NCBI RefSeq assembly: GCF_003945595.2 | Contig: NW_024104448.1 | Coordinates: forward strand, 351,409 to 415,408 | Direction of reading: 5' to 3' | DNA from: Pipra filicauda | Lineage: Eukaryota; Chordata; Aves; Passeriformes; Pipridae | DNA length: 64,000 nt | In this document: positions 46,190 to 59,769 of the stretch, piece after piece | Layout of the letters: the number at the start of each line of letters is the position of its first letter | Position numbering within the stretch: position 1 is the first letter of the stretch | The notes under the pieces: generated by a model | Databases searched by the model: none | What the model was told of the DNA's origin: nothing | Seen by the model: the letters and a program-made list of their open reading frames with translations, nothing else | Made by a program: the position numbers and the translations under genes

Positions 46190-49100
46190 GATGATTGTAG
46201 TACCTCATTGTTTCTGAAATGCATTTATGTGAACGTGACACAATCCATTTTGATTTTATTTTTCCTATGTAAAAATAGGATTCTTCCTATGTAAAGCTGG
46301 ATTCTGCCATATGTTCATACATGTAGCAGAGCTCTTTTGTGAAGTCAGTTGGAGTTGTCTGCAACAGGCCTTCTGAAATTCAATGGAGCCATTGGAATTA
46401 GTCAATACAAGTAGGAGTGGTAGACCTATCACTGTTACACCTATTCTTTCAAATACTTTGGAAGTGTTCTAGCATGTAGATTTACGCATAGAGTAGCTGT
46501 ACAATTTTCAAGATATTCCTACAGAATCCCATTATCTGTTTGGAATATTCCGTGGCTAAGTAGTAACCTGCTATTATTCTACAAGGGAAAATAAGTTCTA
46601 GAAGATATTTTTGAATAATGCTGGGAAACTGTGCATAACCCTGATGTGTCCTTTCTGTATTTCTATTGATGAGTAAGTTTTGTTTCTCAGGCATGACTTA
46701 TCCCAGAAGATGCATTCCCGACTATTGCAACTTCTCCTCATGGCTTATCTTGCTCATTATCAGAGCACAAGACACTGAAAAGTCCTTGATGTAGGGTAAG
46801 CACTACTTATCAACAACTAAAACATCAATGTTAGCAACATTAATGTAATGAAATTCAAAACACGGCACAGTACTACTAAGAAGAAAATTAGGTCTATCCC
46901 AGCCAAAATCAGGACCACGTGGAACACTACAAAAGGAGCCAGTCAGTTGGGCTTGAGGTACCCTGGAGTGACACTGCATGGACTGTTTGCAGTGGTATTA
47001 TTTGTGTCTTGGCCCTCCTGAGTCTAACGTGCTGTGAGGTGTAACTGTCCCGAGTTGGTTTTACTGTAGTGATCCAGATAACATCTTTCTGATCTTCTGT
47101 TTTTTAAGGGGTGTAGGGTAATGCCTTTCTATCAAAAGGAAAAAAAAAAAGACAGCTTTTGCTCTGTTGTAATTTTATAAATGAAATGAGAAGGTTGATG
47201 CTGTTCAAAAATATGGCAATTCTCTACTGAAAAGCAGCCTGTTGAAGAAATTCTTTTGCTGTCTGCCTCTATGGAATGTTTATCAAAGTGTCTAATTTAA
47301 ACCATGTGTATGTCTTCCTTCTCATTAATTAACCCAAACCCCAATGTTTTTGGATTAAAACATGGCCATTGGGAATAACTGGGCTAAAATAACACATTTT
47401 CTAATTTTAAAATACTAGTGGTTTGGAAATCTTTATCCTTGCAAGACATTGCCTTCCTTACATATTTTATATAGGCTAGACTCTGCAGCAGGTAAGTTCA
47501 TCTGCAAAATTTAATATTATATTTTATATTATATTTGTTATTATTCTTTAGTTAGTGTTTAGTATGAACTTCAAAAACTGCACTTCTCAATTCTTCCTAT
47601 TTGTCTCAGTGATGTACTGGCCAACTGTGGCCCTGCAAATTGTACAGAAGTTTAAAAGTGTAGATCTTAAGTCTTGTGTTAATTTTTCACAAATGCCTTC
47701 GGTGTTGGAAGCAGACACTCAGTAGGTACAGACTTACTGTTCCTCTCTCTAATTCAGGTTCTTGGTAAAAATTTTCTTTATTATTTTTATTTTTTTCAAG
47801 AAAAGTAGTAATAAGTATTCCGTGATACATACACAAACAGTTATGATTGTAAAAGGAATCTGTTCCTGCCAGCCTGGGTTAGGTGAAGCAAATCACCACA
47901 GTGGTTAGGTTCTGGTTGAAGATTCTCTGCTGTAATGTAACGTGGACCAGGTGACAGAAATCAAACCATACAGGTTTGGAGATTTGCTGATTCTGAAACT
48001 GCACTAATCTGCTCTGTGTCTGTGTATGAAGTTTCTCACTGAAGTTTATTACAGCACTAACTGCCTATCACTCCTCATCTCCAGCATGGACAAAATTGAC
48101 AGTGGAAGAGTAGAGACAATGCAGAATGTTCAGTGTCCCCTCAGCCTGGAGAGGCTGCCAGTAAGGCAGATTTGGTATCTGTCACTGTTGCTGACAGAGG
48201 AACAACTCTGATTTGTGCTACGTAATTGGATCTCACCAGGTCTGTTCTGTGTATTCCATGGAATTGATAAAAGATCCTACACTGTTGTATGAGGGAATGA
48301 GGTCCTCTGTTTGTGGTCAGGGATCTGCACTCTTTTGTGTCCGCATCTTGGTGTTTTGGTGGGGTTTGGTTTCATTTGGGTGTTTTGGGAGGTGTTTTTT
48401 GTTTGGTTGGTTTTGTTTGGGATTTTTTTGCATTGACTTCCTTCTGTTCTGACCTGATGTCCTGTATATCTGTTCAGTTTATGGGGGTAGGGAGGCAGCC
48501 AGATTGGATGAATGACAGACATGAGGGATGGGACTTCTGCTCACCTGGGGATGAGTGAAATAAGAGAACTGGGAGGAGTGGGATGTGTCTCAGAGGTTTA
48601 ACAGTTTCTGTAAAACATAAATGCTGCAGCAATTTTCTGTGTTTAGGAGTCTGTTACTCCTCTCAGCATGACAGAATTTGCTGAGGGATGTTGCTGTGTT
48701 GAGTTTGTGTAAGGATGTGGATTTGATGCCTGGCAGAAGCTCTGATATGCAAAGACTGGAGAAGAGGGGACTTGGGCAGATGGACAAACCACTGGGATCC
48801 CTTTAGCTCACATAAAACTTGAAAGTAAGTTCTCTTCAATACAGTTAAACATCGTGAACCTCTCTGTGTGCATAATGTATCTGTTGCAGCAAATCATTCT
48901 CACTAGGAAAACCCACAGTTCTCTGCTTGTTATCCTAATGTTAACTGTTAACATGTTTGAGAGTCCCTTGTTGACTTTAATAGCAATTAGCTAGACAACA
49001 GAAAAAAAAGAGATCCCTAAAGAAATAAACTGTAGTCTATTAGTGACTAAGGACACCATCTTTATAGTTGGGTGCACATTACATTTTCTTTAAAAATAGT

Positions 49101-51477
49101 CGAACAAAAAAGCCCTTGTTATTCAAATATTCAGCTACTGTACCTTGTCTTTACAGTATTCTGCAGCATTTGTCCATTTTATATAAAAGTTGCTGAGCAC
49201 AGACTGAAACCACTATAAATTACAGTCTGTTAAGGTAAGTGCAGGCTTAAAACGTGTTGTTTAAGGTATTAATTTCTCGATTATATTAAAACCAGTGTCT
49301 TCTCAGAAATTATGACCTACTTCCACCCTTCTTCCTTCCAGCTTTTAGGCTTAGAATTTGGGGGAAGACCTAAGTGAGAAACAGGCTGTAGAATTTAAGG
49401 AAAATGACATCTAGTCTTTAGCTGGTAGGTTCTTTTATATCTTGGCTTTAGATTACCAGTGGTGATATTAAGTCTACACACATTTAAAAGCCTTGCCAAA
49501 GGCTTAGATGAGGTAACCTTGCCAGAGTGAAACCTGGCAATGAAAATTATTCTTTGCAGAAAGAAGATGAGAAGAAACTTCTTTGCTGGAAGGAGCACAC
49601 AATAAAGAGCCTGATAGTGACCTTCCAGTATGGATGGTGTAACAGTGAAGCTGGCTGCAGTGATTTCCCTCCTAATTATACTTAACTTTTGTCCTTCCTG
49701 ACTTAATGACCAAATATTTGACATTTCAAAATAAAAAGGTAGGGTAGAATTAACTAAATTCGTGATACAGAAATTTATGTATTTGTTTACTGAAGTAGCG
49801 CCTTAGTAGAGTCAGGGAAGATATCAGGGAAGTCAGCTTAGTGCTCAGGGAATAGTTGCCTTAAAATTAAGGTTTGTGTTGACTGTTTTCAGTTTGTCCT
49901 GGTGAAAAGCTGTGGAAAGGCACAAGATGTAGGCAGATGCAAACCTTACTGTATAATATGTAATGCTATGAAATCAGCTACGTGAAAGATAACCTGCTGC
50001 CTCTGGAGAACAGCCAGAGCCTGTGCCAGAAGGAACAGTTGCAGCCCTTTTCCCTGGACATCCCTGGCAGTTCTGCTGGGGCTGCTGGTGTCAGCACCAC
50101 TTTTTTTTTTATTTCTCTCAGCAGCACACTGAAGTTTTTTATAGCACTTTAGATGTCTGCTGAGAATGCAGGAGTGGCAAGAGTGGGCTTGTGTGTCTTT
50201 CAGTTATATATAGACTTTCATTTTTTCTTAATAATTGATATTTTCATGGTTCTAGGCAGTTTTGCAAAGGTATTTCAGACATAAGCTATTGCAATAATAT
50301 CTATGCAGCTATGTCAGTCTTGCCAAAATCTGGTCCCCTAGTCCCACATCCTTATGTGGGACTCTGCTGTTATAGAAGTCTGGGGGTGGGGGGGGTTGGT
50401 TGTTTTCCAGAGACTGGAATCTTGTTTTCTGGTTTGGTGGCATATAAATGTAATGCCCATAAATGTAATTACCATTATTTAATGGGCATAGATGGTATGG
50501 AGCCATGGCTTGTGGTAGTAACAGGTACCCAGTTTTAAACTGTGTCAGTAAGTGGGAAAAGCAGTTTTTCACAAAATGCTGAAAACTGTCACAAAGCAGA
50601 AAGTTTCCGGAGAGCCCATAAATAAAGCTGATCCTGCTGCTGTGTTCTGTTTAACACCCCCAACTCCACCCCCAAAAAACCTGCCTAGCAAAGTTCCCTG
50701 ATGGTGTGTTTTTTGATAAATTTCTGTACAGAATGTAAAAATGTCTCGTTTCCGGTGAGGGAGGTTGGCATCACTCTGTGCGCAAGAAGTTCAGAATTTG
50801 CCTCTTGCATGTGAGAGTAGGTGATGAGCAAGCACAGAGGAATATACACAAAAGCATTACATTTAATTTAAATTAATGACAAGAACTGCTCTGACATACT
50901 CATAACTTTTGACATGTTTTCTGTTTCTCCTGTCTTTTGGTTGGATAGTTAGAACTTTTCCAGTGACCTTACTCTGGTCCGTAGGCAGTTGAGTATAGCA
51001 TGGCAGTGAGCGGTGGGGCCAGCATGCTTTGTACTACTTTGATTTCAAAGTGCTAAAGAATTCTGAAGGAATTAAGTGCTACTCTTGGTTTCTAGATGTG
51101 ATCCTTTTTTTTTTTTTTTTTTTAATCAAAAATACAAAGCAACTAGCTCAGACTTTGTAGCGATGAAGGCACGTATAGAGAATACACCATAATCTCTGCG
51201 AACATGCCTGCATGGGAGTTCAGGTCAAAATGGGACAGAAATGGAAGTGGAGGATGCAAGTTCTTGTATGCATTGGTGCTTCAATTCAATCCTACTTTAA
51301 GAGAAAAAGGTATTTTTTTATGGACAACTAGTTTTACATTTGTGAAAGCTGTCAGGAAGGACCACTGTGAAAACCCCTCAAGGAAAGAGAAAATTAATCT
51401 GAATACAAATAAATGAAGCTTACTGGAATTAACCTGCAGGTGTGAAACCTAGGAAACTATGAAAGAAAATAATCATA

Positions 51478-51512
51478 CTTATATTTAAATATATTTATAT
51501 TTAAATATATAA
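51478..51512. repeat. AT-rich palindromic tandem repeat
   Basis: The self-complementary unit ATATTTAAATAT occurs twice almost head to tail around 51480-51510. It is a simple AT microsatellite-like element. Confidence 0.7.
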
Positions 51513-53120
51513 TTACAATACTTCAATTAAAAAGGAGTAATTAAGATTAGCAGTTTGTACAAGATTCCCTTTGTCAGGGAAAGGCTTGTGTGCAATGAGA
51601 GCTCTTCAGCAGAACTCCTGTGCAGTGTGTGCATAACACAAATCAGTTAATACAAAATCCCGCGTAACTTCTGACAACCTTTTGATTCCTTTTGATTTAT
51701 CAGGCTTCATACTGGCAAGTGTTGCTGTTCTTTTCTGCAGACTGAACAGTTGCAGCAGTCATTGAGCTCCCATGTGTGTGACAGTAACAGGCAGCCGCTG
51801 GGGGGGGGTCTTACCTTACGAACAGCAAACGGCTGTAGGGCAGGGGAGATGGGAAAGGCAGCATGTTTATATTGAGTTCCAGAAGGTGCTCCTTAAATGT
51901 GGTGTCCTTCCTTTTTTATTAATTCTCCAGGCATTTTCACATCAGACTGTAGCAGTGTCAAATATTCAAACTTCCTAACAAACAGTGCATTGTGTAATTG
52001 ATCTTCTTCAGGTTTTATATGGCCACTGTTAGAATGCTGCAGCCCTGCCTGACTTTGCCTTCTCTGAGTCCTGGGAGGCTTTAGAGGCCCAGTGTGAGCA
52101 ATGACTGTCCGAGCCTGGGCTGTGCTGTGAGGACAGGGCTGCCCAGCCGTGTCCCAGCTGTGCTGGACACACCGTCACTGCACGCCCTTGCCTTGGACAG
52201 ATCCCTCCTGATCTCCTACCAGCGGTGCTGTGCACACACACGGACACAGTCCTGTTTCAGAGCACTGAGCTCCTCAGAATTGCTTTTCTGTTTTATAAAG
52301 AAAACGCTGTAAATACAGACCTTCAAATGTCTTGGCTGTCGTTTAAAACTAGTGTCATAGCTCGTAAACAAGAGGCATGTCTTTATAGAAGGTAGCCAAG
52401 GGGAAGATATTCAGTATTAATTGAGTCATCAGAAAGCTTGGCTTGGCCTTCAGTTGTGCAGCACTCAGGAGCCCAGAGCTGCTTGTACAACGAAAGGTTG
52501 TCCATGTTCACTTCAATGGAAAGGACAGTTCACGGGCACAAATGGTCCTTTATCATGTTCTTTCTGCAAAGCAGGTTGGCTTACTTTTTTTGAGACTTGC
52601 TGCCTCTTTCAGAAAAGAGTTTGCTTGAAGGCTGCCTTTGTAGTTACAAAACAGATGTTCTTATTTAGTCAGCTATGAAAGCAAAGGAACTTAGTGCAAC
52701 AGGAATCTCAGACTCACTATGGCGAGTTGCATTTGTGCCATCTAACTTTGCTTTGGCCCAGTATTTTCTGCCTTTGTCATTTTTCCAGGACTGTGGGTTT
52801 TCTTTATGGACTAATAAACTGTTGGGAAATGCCTGAAGGATGCTCTAATGTAATTTACCCAGAAAGAGATTATGTATTTTATAGACTTTTTTAGTCTGCA
52901 GTTAAATATGTTCCCTTTGCATGAACTGTTATCTGTTTTGAAACTAATCTTAGGAAAGAATTCAGTGTAGTACAAAGTAATTTCCTAAAGAACAGGCTGT
53001 GTAAACTGTACTGCTATTATTTTTACTATCTCAAAATGTTGGGGGTTTCTTTCATAATGGTATGATGTCTGTATGACAGTCTGAATGGTGTAATCCGGAT
53101 CAAATTCTAAAAAAGAAGGA

Positions 53121-53142
53121 TTTTTTTTTTTTTTTTTTTTTT
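53121..53142. repeat. Poly(T) run of 22
   Basis: An uninterrupted T run in the intergenic region. It could be the poly(A) tail of a retroposed sequence on the - strand, but no flanking element is recognisable. Confidence 0.8.
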
Positions 53143-54684
53143 CAAAAAGTTTTTCTTCCGGAGAAGGAGAGGACCTTTGTGCTATGGGAATATGTAACAA
53201 AATTCATCTTTAGACTGTTGGGTGATTACTTATGTATATGGAGTTAAGAAAACAAAATTGTTAAAGGCCTTCTCAGCATTTGAGTCTTAGCTTTAAATGG
53301 ATGATTCATTAGTAAGCCCATTTTAACTCCTCATTTTTTAAATTGTCTTAAGAAAATAGTGATTTTGGAGTATAGATGATAATTTTTCTATTAACAAAAT
53401 AGAAGTTAGATGCCAGATGTTCTGTGAATACCTTCCTGTAGCCTCATGGGTGTGGTGAAGTCTATGTGTAATTTAAAAGAAAATATTAATAATATCCTTT
53501 TTCAGAAGAAAGAGTATTTTAATCCAAGAAGATCAAAGATTTATTTATCTCTAGTTTTCTGTCAGAATGTACTAATTTTGGGTGATGGGATCAGATAATA
53601 TTTCTTGCAGCAATCACAGCTGAGTAAGAAATCTTTCTGTTGAGCAAATGTTCCAAAAATGTTTCTGTTCTTGACTAGAATGAACAGATATTTAAAGTGT
53701 TTAATGAGGCAATGAAATCCAGGGATCCATCTGTGCATCATTTTATTCTTAGCGAATGTCAGGTTCTAAAAATGTTTGGAAAAGGATGCTGGGGTTCTGG
53801 TGCAGAGTTATGTAAGGATAAATATAACTCTGGAGAATAGTACCTGCTTATGGTATGTGCAGAAATCCAGAAAGTTATGCCCCTGTGTTTACGGGCATGG
53901 CGTTTGCTCAGTAGGTTTGTTTGGATGTTTCCTTTGCATTAAGAACAGCCATATTGTGACCAGTGAGTAAGCAGAGAGACTTGAAAGAAAGGTGTCTTAG
54001 GTAATTTTTTTCATTCTGTATGTCTTGGTAAATAATGAACACGTATACAAGATTAGTCTTCATAGAAAAATTTACAATTTATGGACAAGTTTTCTTATGT
54101 GAATCACTTGACGCGTAATTAAAGGTAGAAGAAAACAGTAATTCCACAATAGAGTAAACTCCGAAATAGTCTAGGTCTCACATGTAGTAGCTGCTCAGGG
54201 TCTTCTTCTTCAGTGTCAGTTCAAATATGCTTCCAGCAATCTTCTCTACGTATTCGGGAAAGGAAAAGCACTAGATCAAAAGTGTATCTTGTACAGTCAA
54301 CTCTTCCTGAACAGTAGTGCTGCTCAACTGCAGTGTAGTCAAATGCAGAGCTAATTAAGTTAAGCACAGAAGCAAAACTATGTTAATTTTCAATCCCAGT
54401 AACAGTAGTTCATTCATACCTTTATTCTACATCTGAATTTTTTTTTTTAATGCGTGTTGTTTGTGATTCTAATGTAGATATGATGTCTTCCTCAGCACTA
54501 ATAGAAGGCAAATTACCATGGTAAGAAAAAGTTGCGCTGTGGGTATGTGGCTGTGTCCATTGGGCCTCATGAAATGCCTTGAGTCTCTTCATTCTTTGGT
54601 GCTTTAATCTGGCATATGGAAACCTTCCTGTTCCGCTGTGGGTTGCCATCAGACCACCTTCTGAAGGTCTTGGCAGGAAACACT

Positions 54685-55319
54685 CCTGATTCCACTCACA
54701 TTCAAGTGAGCCAGCAGTGTGCCCTTGCAGCAAAGACATCTCTAATGGTCTCCTGGGCTGCACTGGGCAAACTGTTGCCAGCTGGTGAAGAAGGGGATCC
54801 TTCCCCTTGACTCAGCACTGCTGAGGCCACACCTGGAGAACCATGTCCAGCTCTGGGCTCCTCAGTACAGGAGAGATGGGGATGTGTTGGAGAGAGTCCA
54901 GCAGAGAGGCACAGTGGAGGGAGTGGGGCAGCTCTCCTATGAGTAAAAGCTGGGACAGTTTAGCCTGAGAGGGGAAGGCTTGGGGGGATCTTCTTTTTAA
55001 TACATATATAAAAACCAACTACCATCAAGGGAGGGTGCACAGAAGGTAGAGCCAGGCTCTTCCAGTTGTGCCCAGTGGCACAACAAGGGAGACAGTGGGC
55101 ACAGAATGCAACACAGGAGGTTCCTTCTGAATATCACAAACCACTTATTTGCTATGAGATTACCCATGGAGGTTGTGGACTCTCCATCTTTGGAGCTATT
55201 CATAAGGCACCTGGATGCAGTTGTGGTCAGCTGGCTCTGGGTGACCCTGCTTGAGCAGTAGGGGTTGGACAGGGTGATGTCTGGGGGTCCCTTCCAACCT
55301 TAACCATCTTACAATTCTG
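54685..55319 (+). mobile_element. CR1 LINE 3' fragment, decayed
   Basis: The 5' part retains traces of ORF2 (a VSQQCALAAKTS-like frame at about 54705), then 'ggccacacctggagaaccat' and 'ccagctctgggctcctcagt'. The tail region has 'gtggactctccatctttgga', 'gacagggtgatgtctggggg' and ends in 'tcccttccaaccttaaccat'. Stops and indels break the coding part, and there may be an internal deletion near 54985-55015. Limits are approximate. Confidence 0.9.
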
Positions 55320-58300
55320 ACCAGGTAGCATGACATTCATGCTAGCCCCAGTGAAGCTGTTCCTTCATTTTTAAGAGTCTAGGTGAGTTTTAATCTATAG
55401 ACTGCTCTGGCCTGCTAATTTATGGAGAATCTGATTGTGTCCAAAAAAAATGTGGTGACAAAAATACCGTACTTCATAAAGGCTCTTGTGTAAGACACCA
55501 GTGTGGCTTAAAAATTGGTTAAGGAAATAGCTCAGTTGCTGCTATTCCTTCTCTGGCCTGCTGTCATACTGTTGTTTATGGAAGAAGATTGGAATCGAAT
55601 AAATGTAAAAGCTAGTTTTAACTCAAAATTTCTATTAGCGGGTTATATATTTTTGCTGTTAATTGAACAAAATGTACTTGTAACTGTCCATAGCTCTACT
55701 TTAATCTAGCTGAATTGTTTATGCTCAGTGAGGCTTCCTGAATTAAATGGTTGCAAAGCTGCCACAGTATAGTATGGATGTTGCTGGTAGTGCTTTTATC
55801 CTATAATGTGATCTTATATAATACCTGAAATTTTCACTCCATAAATGCTGTAAAGCTTTCCTTATTTACACAATATTTCTCATCTTTAGCAGGTAAATTA
55901 ACTCACCCATATTTGGTGCCCAATGTCAAGAGGTACTAAAAACTCTTACTACTAGAAGTTATCTGTTTTTTGCAGCAGTAGTAGCACTCTGCTGTCTAAC
56001 CAGTTGTTTGCATCTGGATAAGGTTGTAGCTGCCTCTCTCTGTCTTGGAAATCATTGTGCTTGGTGCCTGCAAGCAGCAAGGGCACTGTGACACGTGGAC
56101 AGGGCGAACAGACACAAACAGAACAGCACAGATGGTGCTGCTTTAGCTGCTCTAGTTGGTGTAACTTCATGGTTGAAGCTGCAGCTCTATTTTCTGTGGT
56201 ATGTGTGTTCCATTGTTCTTTTCACACCTCAGTAGTTTCTCACTGAACATTCCCAGGAAGGTTTCATGTTTGACAAAAAAATGGGTTCTTGATGCCCAAT
56301 GACCCTCAGCATACCTTTGAAAATAGAATGAGGGGAATGGAGAAGGTAACACTTTATTCTTACTAGAATATAAAGCCTCCTTTGTCTCAGTTAAATATTT
56401 ACGGCCCATGTTTTATAATTCAGCAGAAGTGTTAGAGAATTCAGACTTGCGTGTTTTGCTGTAGTACTTCTGAGCTTCAGTTCATGACAAAAAAGTGGTT
56501 TTAGCTTCTAGAATATTGCAACCCATGCTTTATTTATGGACTGTCTGTATCAGGGACGTTAATTCCCACTTTGCTTTCAGTGCAAAAGCTGCATGGCCAG
56601 CTGTTTGATAAAGGAACCTATGTATACATAGGTCTCCAGTGGAGAAACTTTCCCCAATTGTATACAGCTAAAATTTAACTCACCTTTTCAGTTTTTATGT
56701 GGTATCGTAATTGTGGACTGTTTGACTTCAAGTGATGACTGAATTTAGATTTTATTTGCAGTTCTTGAAGAAATAGTTTTCATTCTGTTTTAGCAAGTGA
56801 CCTGTATTTTCATTTCAGTTATTTCCCCAGCACTTAGGAGGGAAGCTTAGAGCTAATAAATGCCATAGGTGTGTGTTTCTAGCCATAATTGACTCATTAG
56901 TCCATTTAAATGACAGTAATAAGCTGCCCACTGTGTCTGACTATTTAATAATTGCTAACGTGATCTCTGCTGAAGCAGAGAAGAGCTGCAGCCAGCAATT
57001 TGAAATGTGTGTGCACATCCTGCTAATCCAGCCTTTGCACACTGTTGTAAATTTTACACCACTTTTAGCATGATGTGTAAGGAGTCATCAGTAAAAGAAA
57101 GGAGAATCAGGCTTTGGATTTTTTTCAGAATTATCATAGGAGGGTAAATAATCATACTTATCATCTACAATTTCCAGCCTCAGGTTTCTAGCAGGTGCCC
57201 AAAACCTACAGCAGAAACTAGCTTTATTTCACTCAAAGATCTCAACAAAGACCTCTGTGGACCTGGAATATACATTAGGAACAGGTGAGAAATAAGAGCT
57301 GTATCACCTGAATGCAGTAACTTTTTACTTGCCTGGCTTCTACTTACTTTTTAAAATCCACTCTTAATTTGCCATTGTAATTTGCCGTGGTGAAATTTTC
57401 AGCAATTTTTAAACTAGAGACTTTTTGGAAATACCATGAATGAACCACACTTACTCTCTACAAAACTGGACAACTTTTTTTGTGCTATTTGTAATGAAAT
57501 ATAGTATCTTAACTCTGAGTTCTCCTTAGTCTTTTAAGCACTCAAATAGCTGTGCAGTTCTGGCAGCATGGCAGCATCCATGCTTTTGATGTCTTCCATT
57601 GACTTTGGGATCACTTGCTCCAGCTTTCTAACTCCTAAAAGAGGAGGGGAGGGTTCTAACCTTACTGCACATGAAGGAGCTGAACTTGCTGCTGCCCTGT
57701 CATCAAAAAAATTAAAGGCAAGGACAGTGAAGGCAACAGATTAAAATGCCAGACTGATGTAGATAAAAATATCTGAGTAAATAAGAGGGAGAACCCTGTC
57801 AGAGCAGTTTTCTCCTTTTTATCTTCTATTGCATATATGAGTTAAGCAGTTCTGAAATGCCGTGTTAGGGGCAGATATGGCACGAGCTGTGTAATCCCAG
57901 AGTTATGGCGGGATAGAGACTGTGTGTGAGAGGAGTGACAGCTGAGTGCAGGTGAGTCACTGCCCCATGATCCATGATGGAAGTGCTCAGGTTGCACTTA
58001 GTGTGAGCCCCCAGAGCCTGAGCCCTGGCACACGTAGTGTGAGCCCCCAGAGTGCCCTGAGCCCTGGCACATGCAGCCCCCTCCCAGCAGGGCTCTGGCA
58101 CTGCTTGTCCGACCCGTGGGTAGAGCTGAGCAATGCTGTGGGAAACAGCAACCATGCTGAACACTTCAGTTCTCTGGGAGACGCCAGGGGAGGGAACAAA
58201 CTAACTATAAATGACTGTGGGTGCTTCCAAATAACTGTTACAAATCAATGGCGAAGCACTTCTACTTGTTGTTTGTTTGTTTTAAGCATTGCTTCAAAAG

Positions 58301-59181
58301 AGGGTCAAACAACATTTTTTGCTGAATCTTACCCTGCTGAGTGAATCTGCCCTTCCACAGAGAGTTATGAAGACAGCGAATCTGAAGATAGCAACTTGTG
58401 GGACAGACTAATGTTTTCTATGTGCCATTTAATATGTATAGGAATGTCAGCAGTTGACTCTCAAAAGGATAATCTACTTCACTACTAAATATAGAAATTA
58501 TAAACAGGAAATAGAGTAAACTGTCAAGGGACAGAAGTCTGTGTAGAGCCCGTTAACTCTGCAAACCTGCCACATCTGTGCGTTCTGCTCTGTCTGAAGG
58601 GTACATGGGGAAACAGGCCTCAGCAGAAAAGACCAGCGAATCTATTGCACGTTTGTGGTAGTGATTCAGTTGGTTTTAAGTCCTTCATTAGAGTATCTTT
58701 GAGTACACCCTTTCATTTGGAGATGATTGAGGGACTACTGTGTTGGAAACCTTCCCACCTGAAGAAGAGTTCATGAGAGGCCCTGAGCTTGGATTGAGGA
58801 GGGTTAGAATGGCTGTGCTGTACTGAAGTGGGATTGCTCTCTGATGCCGGCCAAGAGGATGTGCTAAAATAGCTTATGCATTTGGGTAAACTACCTTTTG
58901 TACATACAGTCTTCATCAGGCATTGTACTCTTTAGGCAAGCTGTTCCAGGGATATTAAAAATACTGGTTTGTACTGTTTTGCTTAATGGCAGCCCAAAGC
59001 TTTAATATGGGGTTGAGTTTGCTTGGTGGAATCTCCCACCTTTCTCCAATATCAGGGTCTTCCCAAAACCCAGGAATTGAGGGTTTGAGAGTCATTACAA
59101 CATAATTCCAGTATATATGGCCTTGGTCCACTGTATTCACTACCTTTTTTACCCTATACAGTTCCATTTCTTATGGGGGAA
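55320..59181. other. Intergenic, between CR1 fragment and ERV LTR
   Basis: No recognisable gene. It contains a GC-richer stretch at about 57.9-58.2 kb with a short tandem duplication. The last bases before the LTR (ggggaa) are the insertion site of the retrovirus. Confidence 0.7.
58000..58074. repeat. Two-copy GC-rich tandem duplication
   Basis: Unit 1 (58000-58035) and unit 2 (58036-58074) both begin 'agtgtgagcccccagag' and share 'cctgagccctggcaca'. The second unit has a 3-nt insertion and small changes. No coding meaning is apparent. Confidence 0.85.
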
Positions 59182-59300
59182 TGTGCAAGTTTCGAGCTGG
59201 CTTCCCGCCAAGTCCCCCGAAACTCGACAACGAGGACCCGCCTCCCAGAGAGGGAAAAGAGAAAAAAGAAACAAGCAGCCAAAGCTATAGCAAAAATATG

Positions 59301-59322
59301 TATATATATATATATATATATG
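59301..59322. repeat. (TA)n microsatellite inside the LTR
   Basis: Ten TA units plus TG. It sits in the R/U5 part of the LTR and is probably length-variable between copies. Confidence 0.9.
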
Positions 59323-59641
59323 TTTTACATATGAGACAGATACACAAAAGGAGAATACCACACACCGGGGGGGGGGAAAGGGGGGAAGGGAAGGGAGAAG
59401 GACAAAAAGGGGCAAGGACCGCACAAGTCAAACAACCAGCCGAAGGCAAATTAGCAAAAATCTCACCACTTCCCTTCGAACAGGCAGGATGGCTAGACAC
59501 GGCCCTTGGCTCTCCCCTCACGGGTGGCAGATAACAGCAGTCACTGTAGGCCTCGGCTCCAGATAAGCCAGACCGAGACAGGGACCCACCGTTCTCGGAC
59601 CTCGCCGGAAAGGAAGAGAGCGAACTATCTTATCCATGCCT

Positions 59642-59649
59642 TATTTATA
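59642..59649 (-). promoter_or_regulatory. LTR TATA box (TATAAATA)
   Basis: On the - strand the sequence reads GTATAAATAAGG, about 107 bp inside the LTR 5' edge. This position would give a short U3 and transcription start near 59615. Confidence 0.65.
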
Positions 59650-59756
59650 CCCTAGGTTACGTAAAGGAATAGCATGGAATACTTCCTTGGTCACCTTCCT
59701 AGTTCCTTCCTGGTTACAAGCTGGTTTCCAGGAAGGCCTAGACTGAAACCACCACA

Positions 59757-59769
59757 TTCTCCACCCCTT
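59757..59769 (-). other. ERV polypurine tract
   Basis: The - strand reads AAGGGGTGGAGAA immediately before the LTR's TGTGG. It is the expected plus-strand DNA primer site and fixes the LTR 5' boundary. One T interrupts the purines. Confidence 0.8.

Larger units (their letters stand above)
44726..46210 (+). other. TJP1: TJP1 3' UTR
   Basis: About 1.5 kb of AT-rich sequence after the stop, ending soon after the last of three AATAAA hexamers. It contains a perfect AU hairpin (45724-45751) and a TGTATATA Pumilio-type element (45660-45667). The end is inferred from the last signals plus 15-30 nt; cleavage positions cannot be read directly. Confidence 0.8.
46211..54684. other. Intergenic region downstream of TJP1
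   Basis: About 8.5 kb of AT-rich sequence. Short open frames only, none with a recognisable domain. Notable low-complexity parts are a G/T-rich patch (48340-48440), an ATATTTAAATAT repeat (51478-51512) and poly(T) runs (51105-51123, 53121-53142). Confidence 0.75.
59182..59756 (-). repeat. ERV 3' LTR, 575 bp
   Basis: On the - strand it starts TGTGGTGGTTTCAGTC right after the polypurine tract and ends with CTTGCACA, giving the TGTG...CACA inverted ends usual for LTRs. A TATA box lies 107 bp from its 5' edge. A (TA)n run, G/C homopolymer runs and a CpG-containing leader fill the rest. No AATAAA was found on the sense strand. The 5 bp before the left edge (GGGAA on +) would be the target-site duplication; its partner lies outside the window. 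Confidence 0.85.

Noticed and set aside
54422..54763. 113-codon frame on the - strand beside the CR1 fragment
   Set aside because: Partly antisense to CR1 and without a domain.
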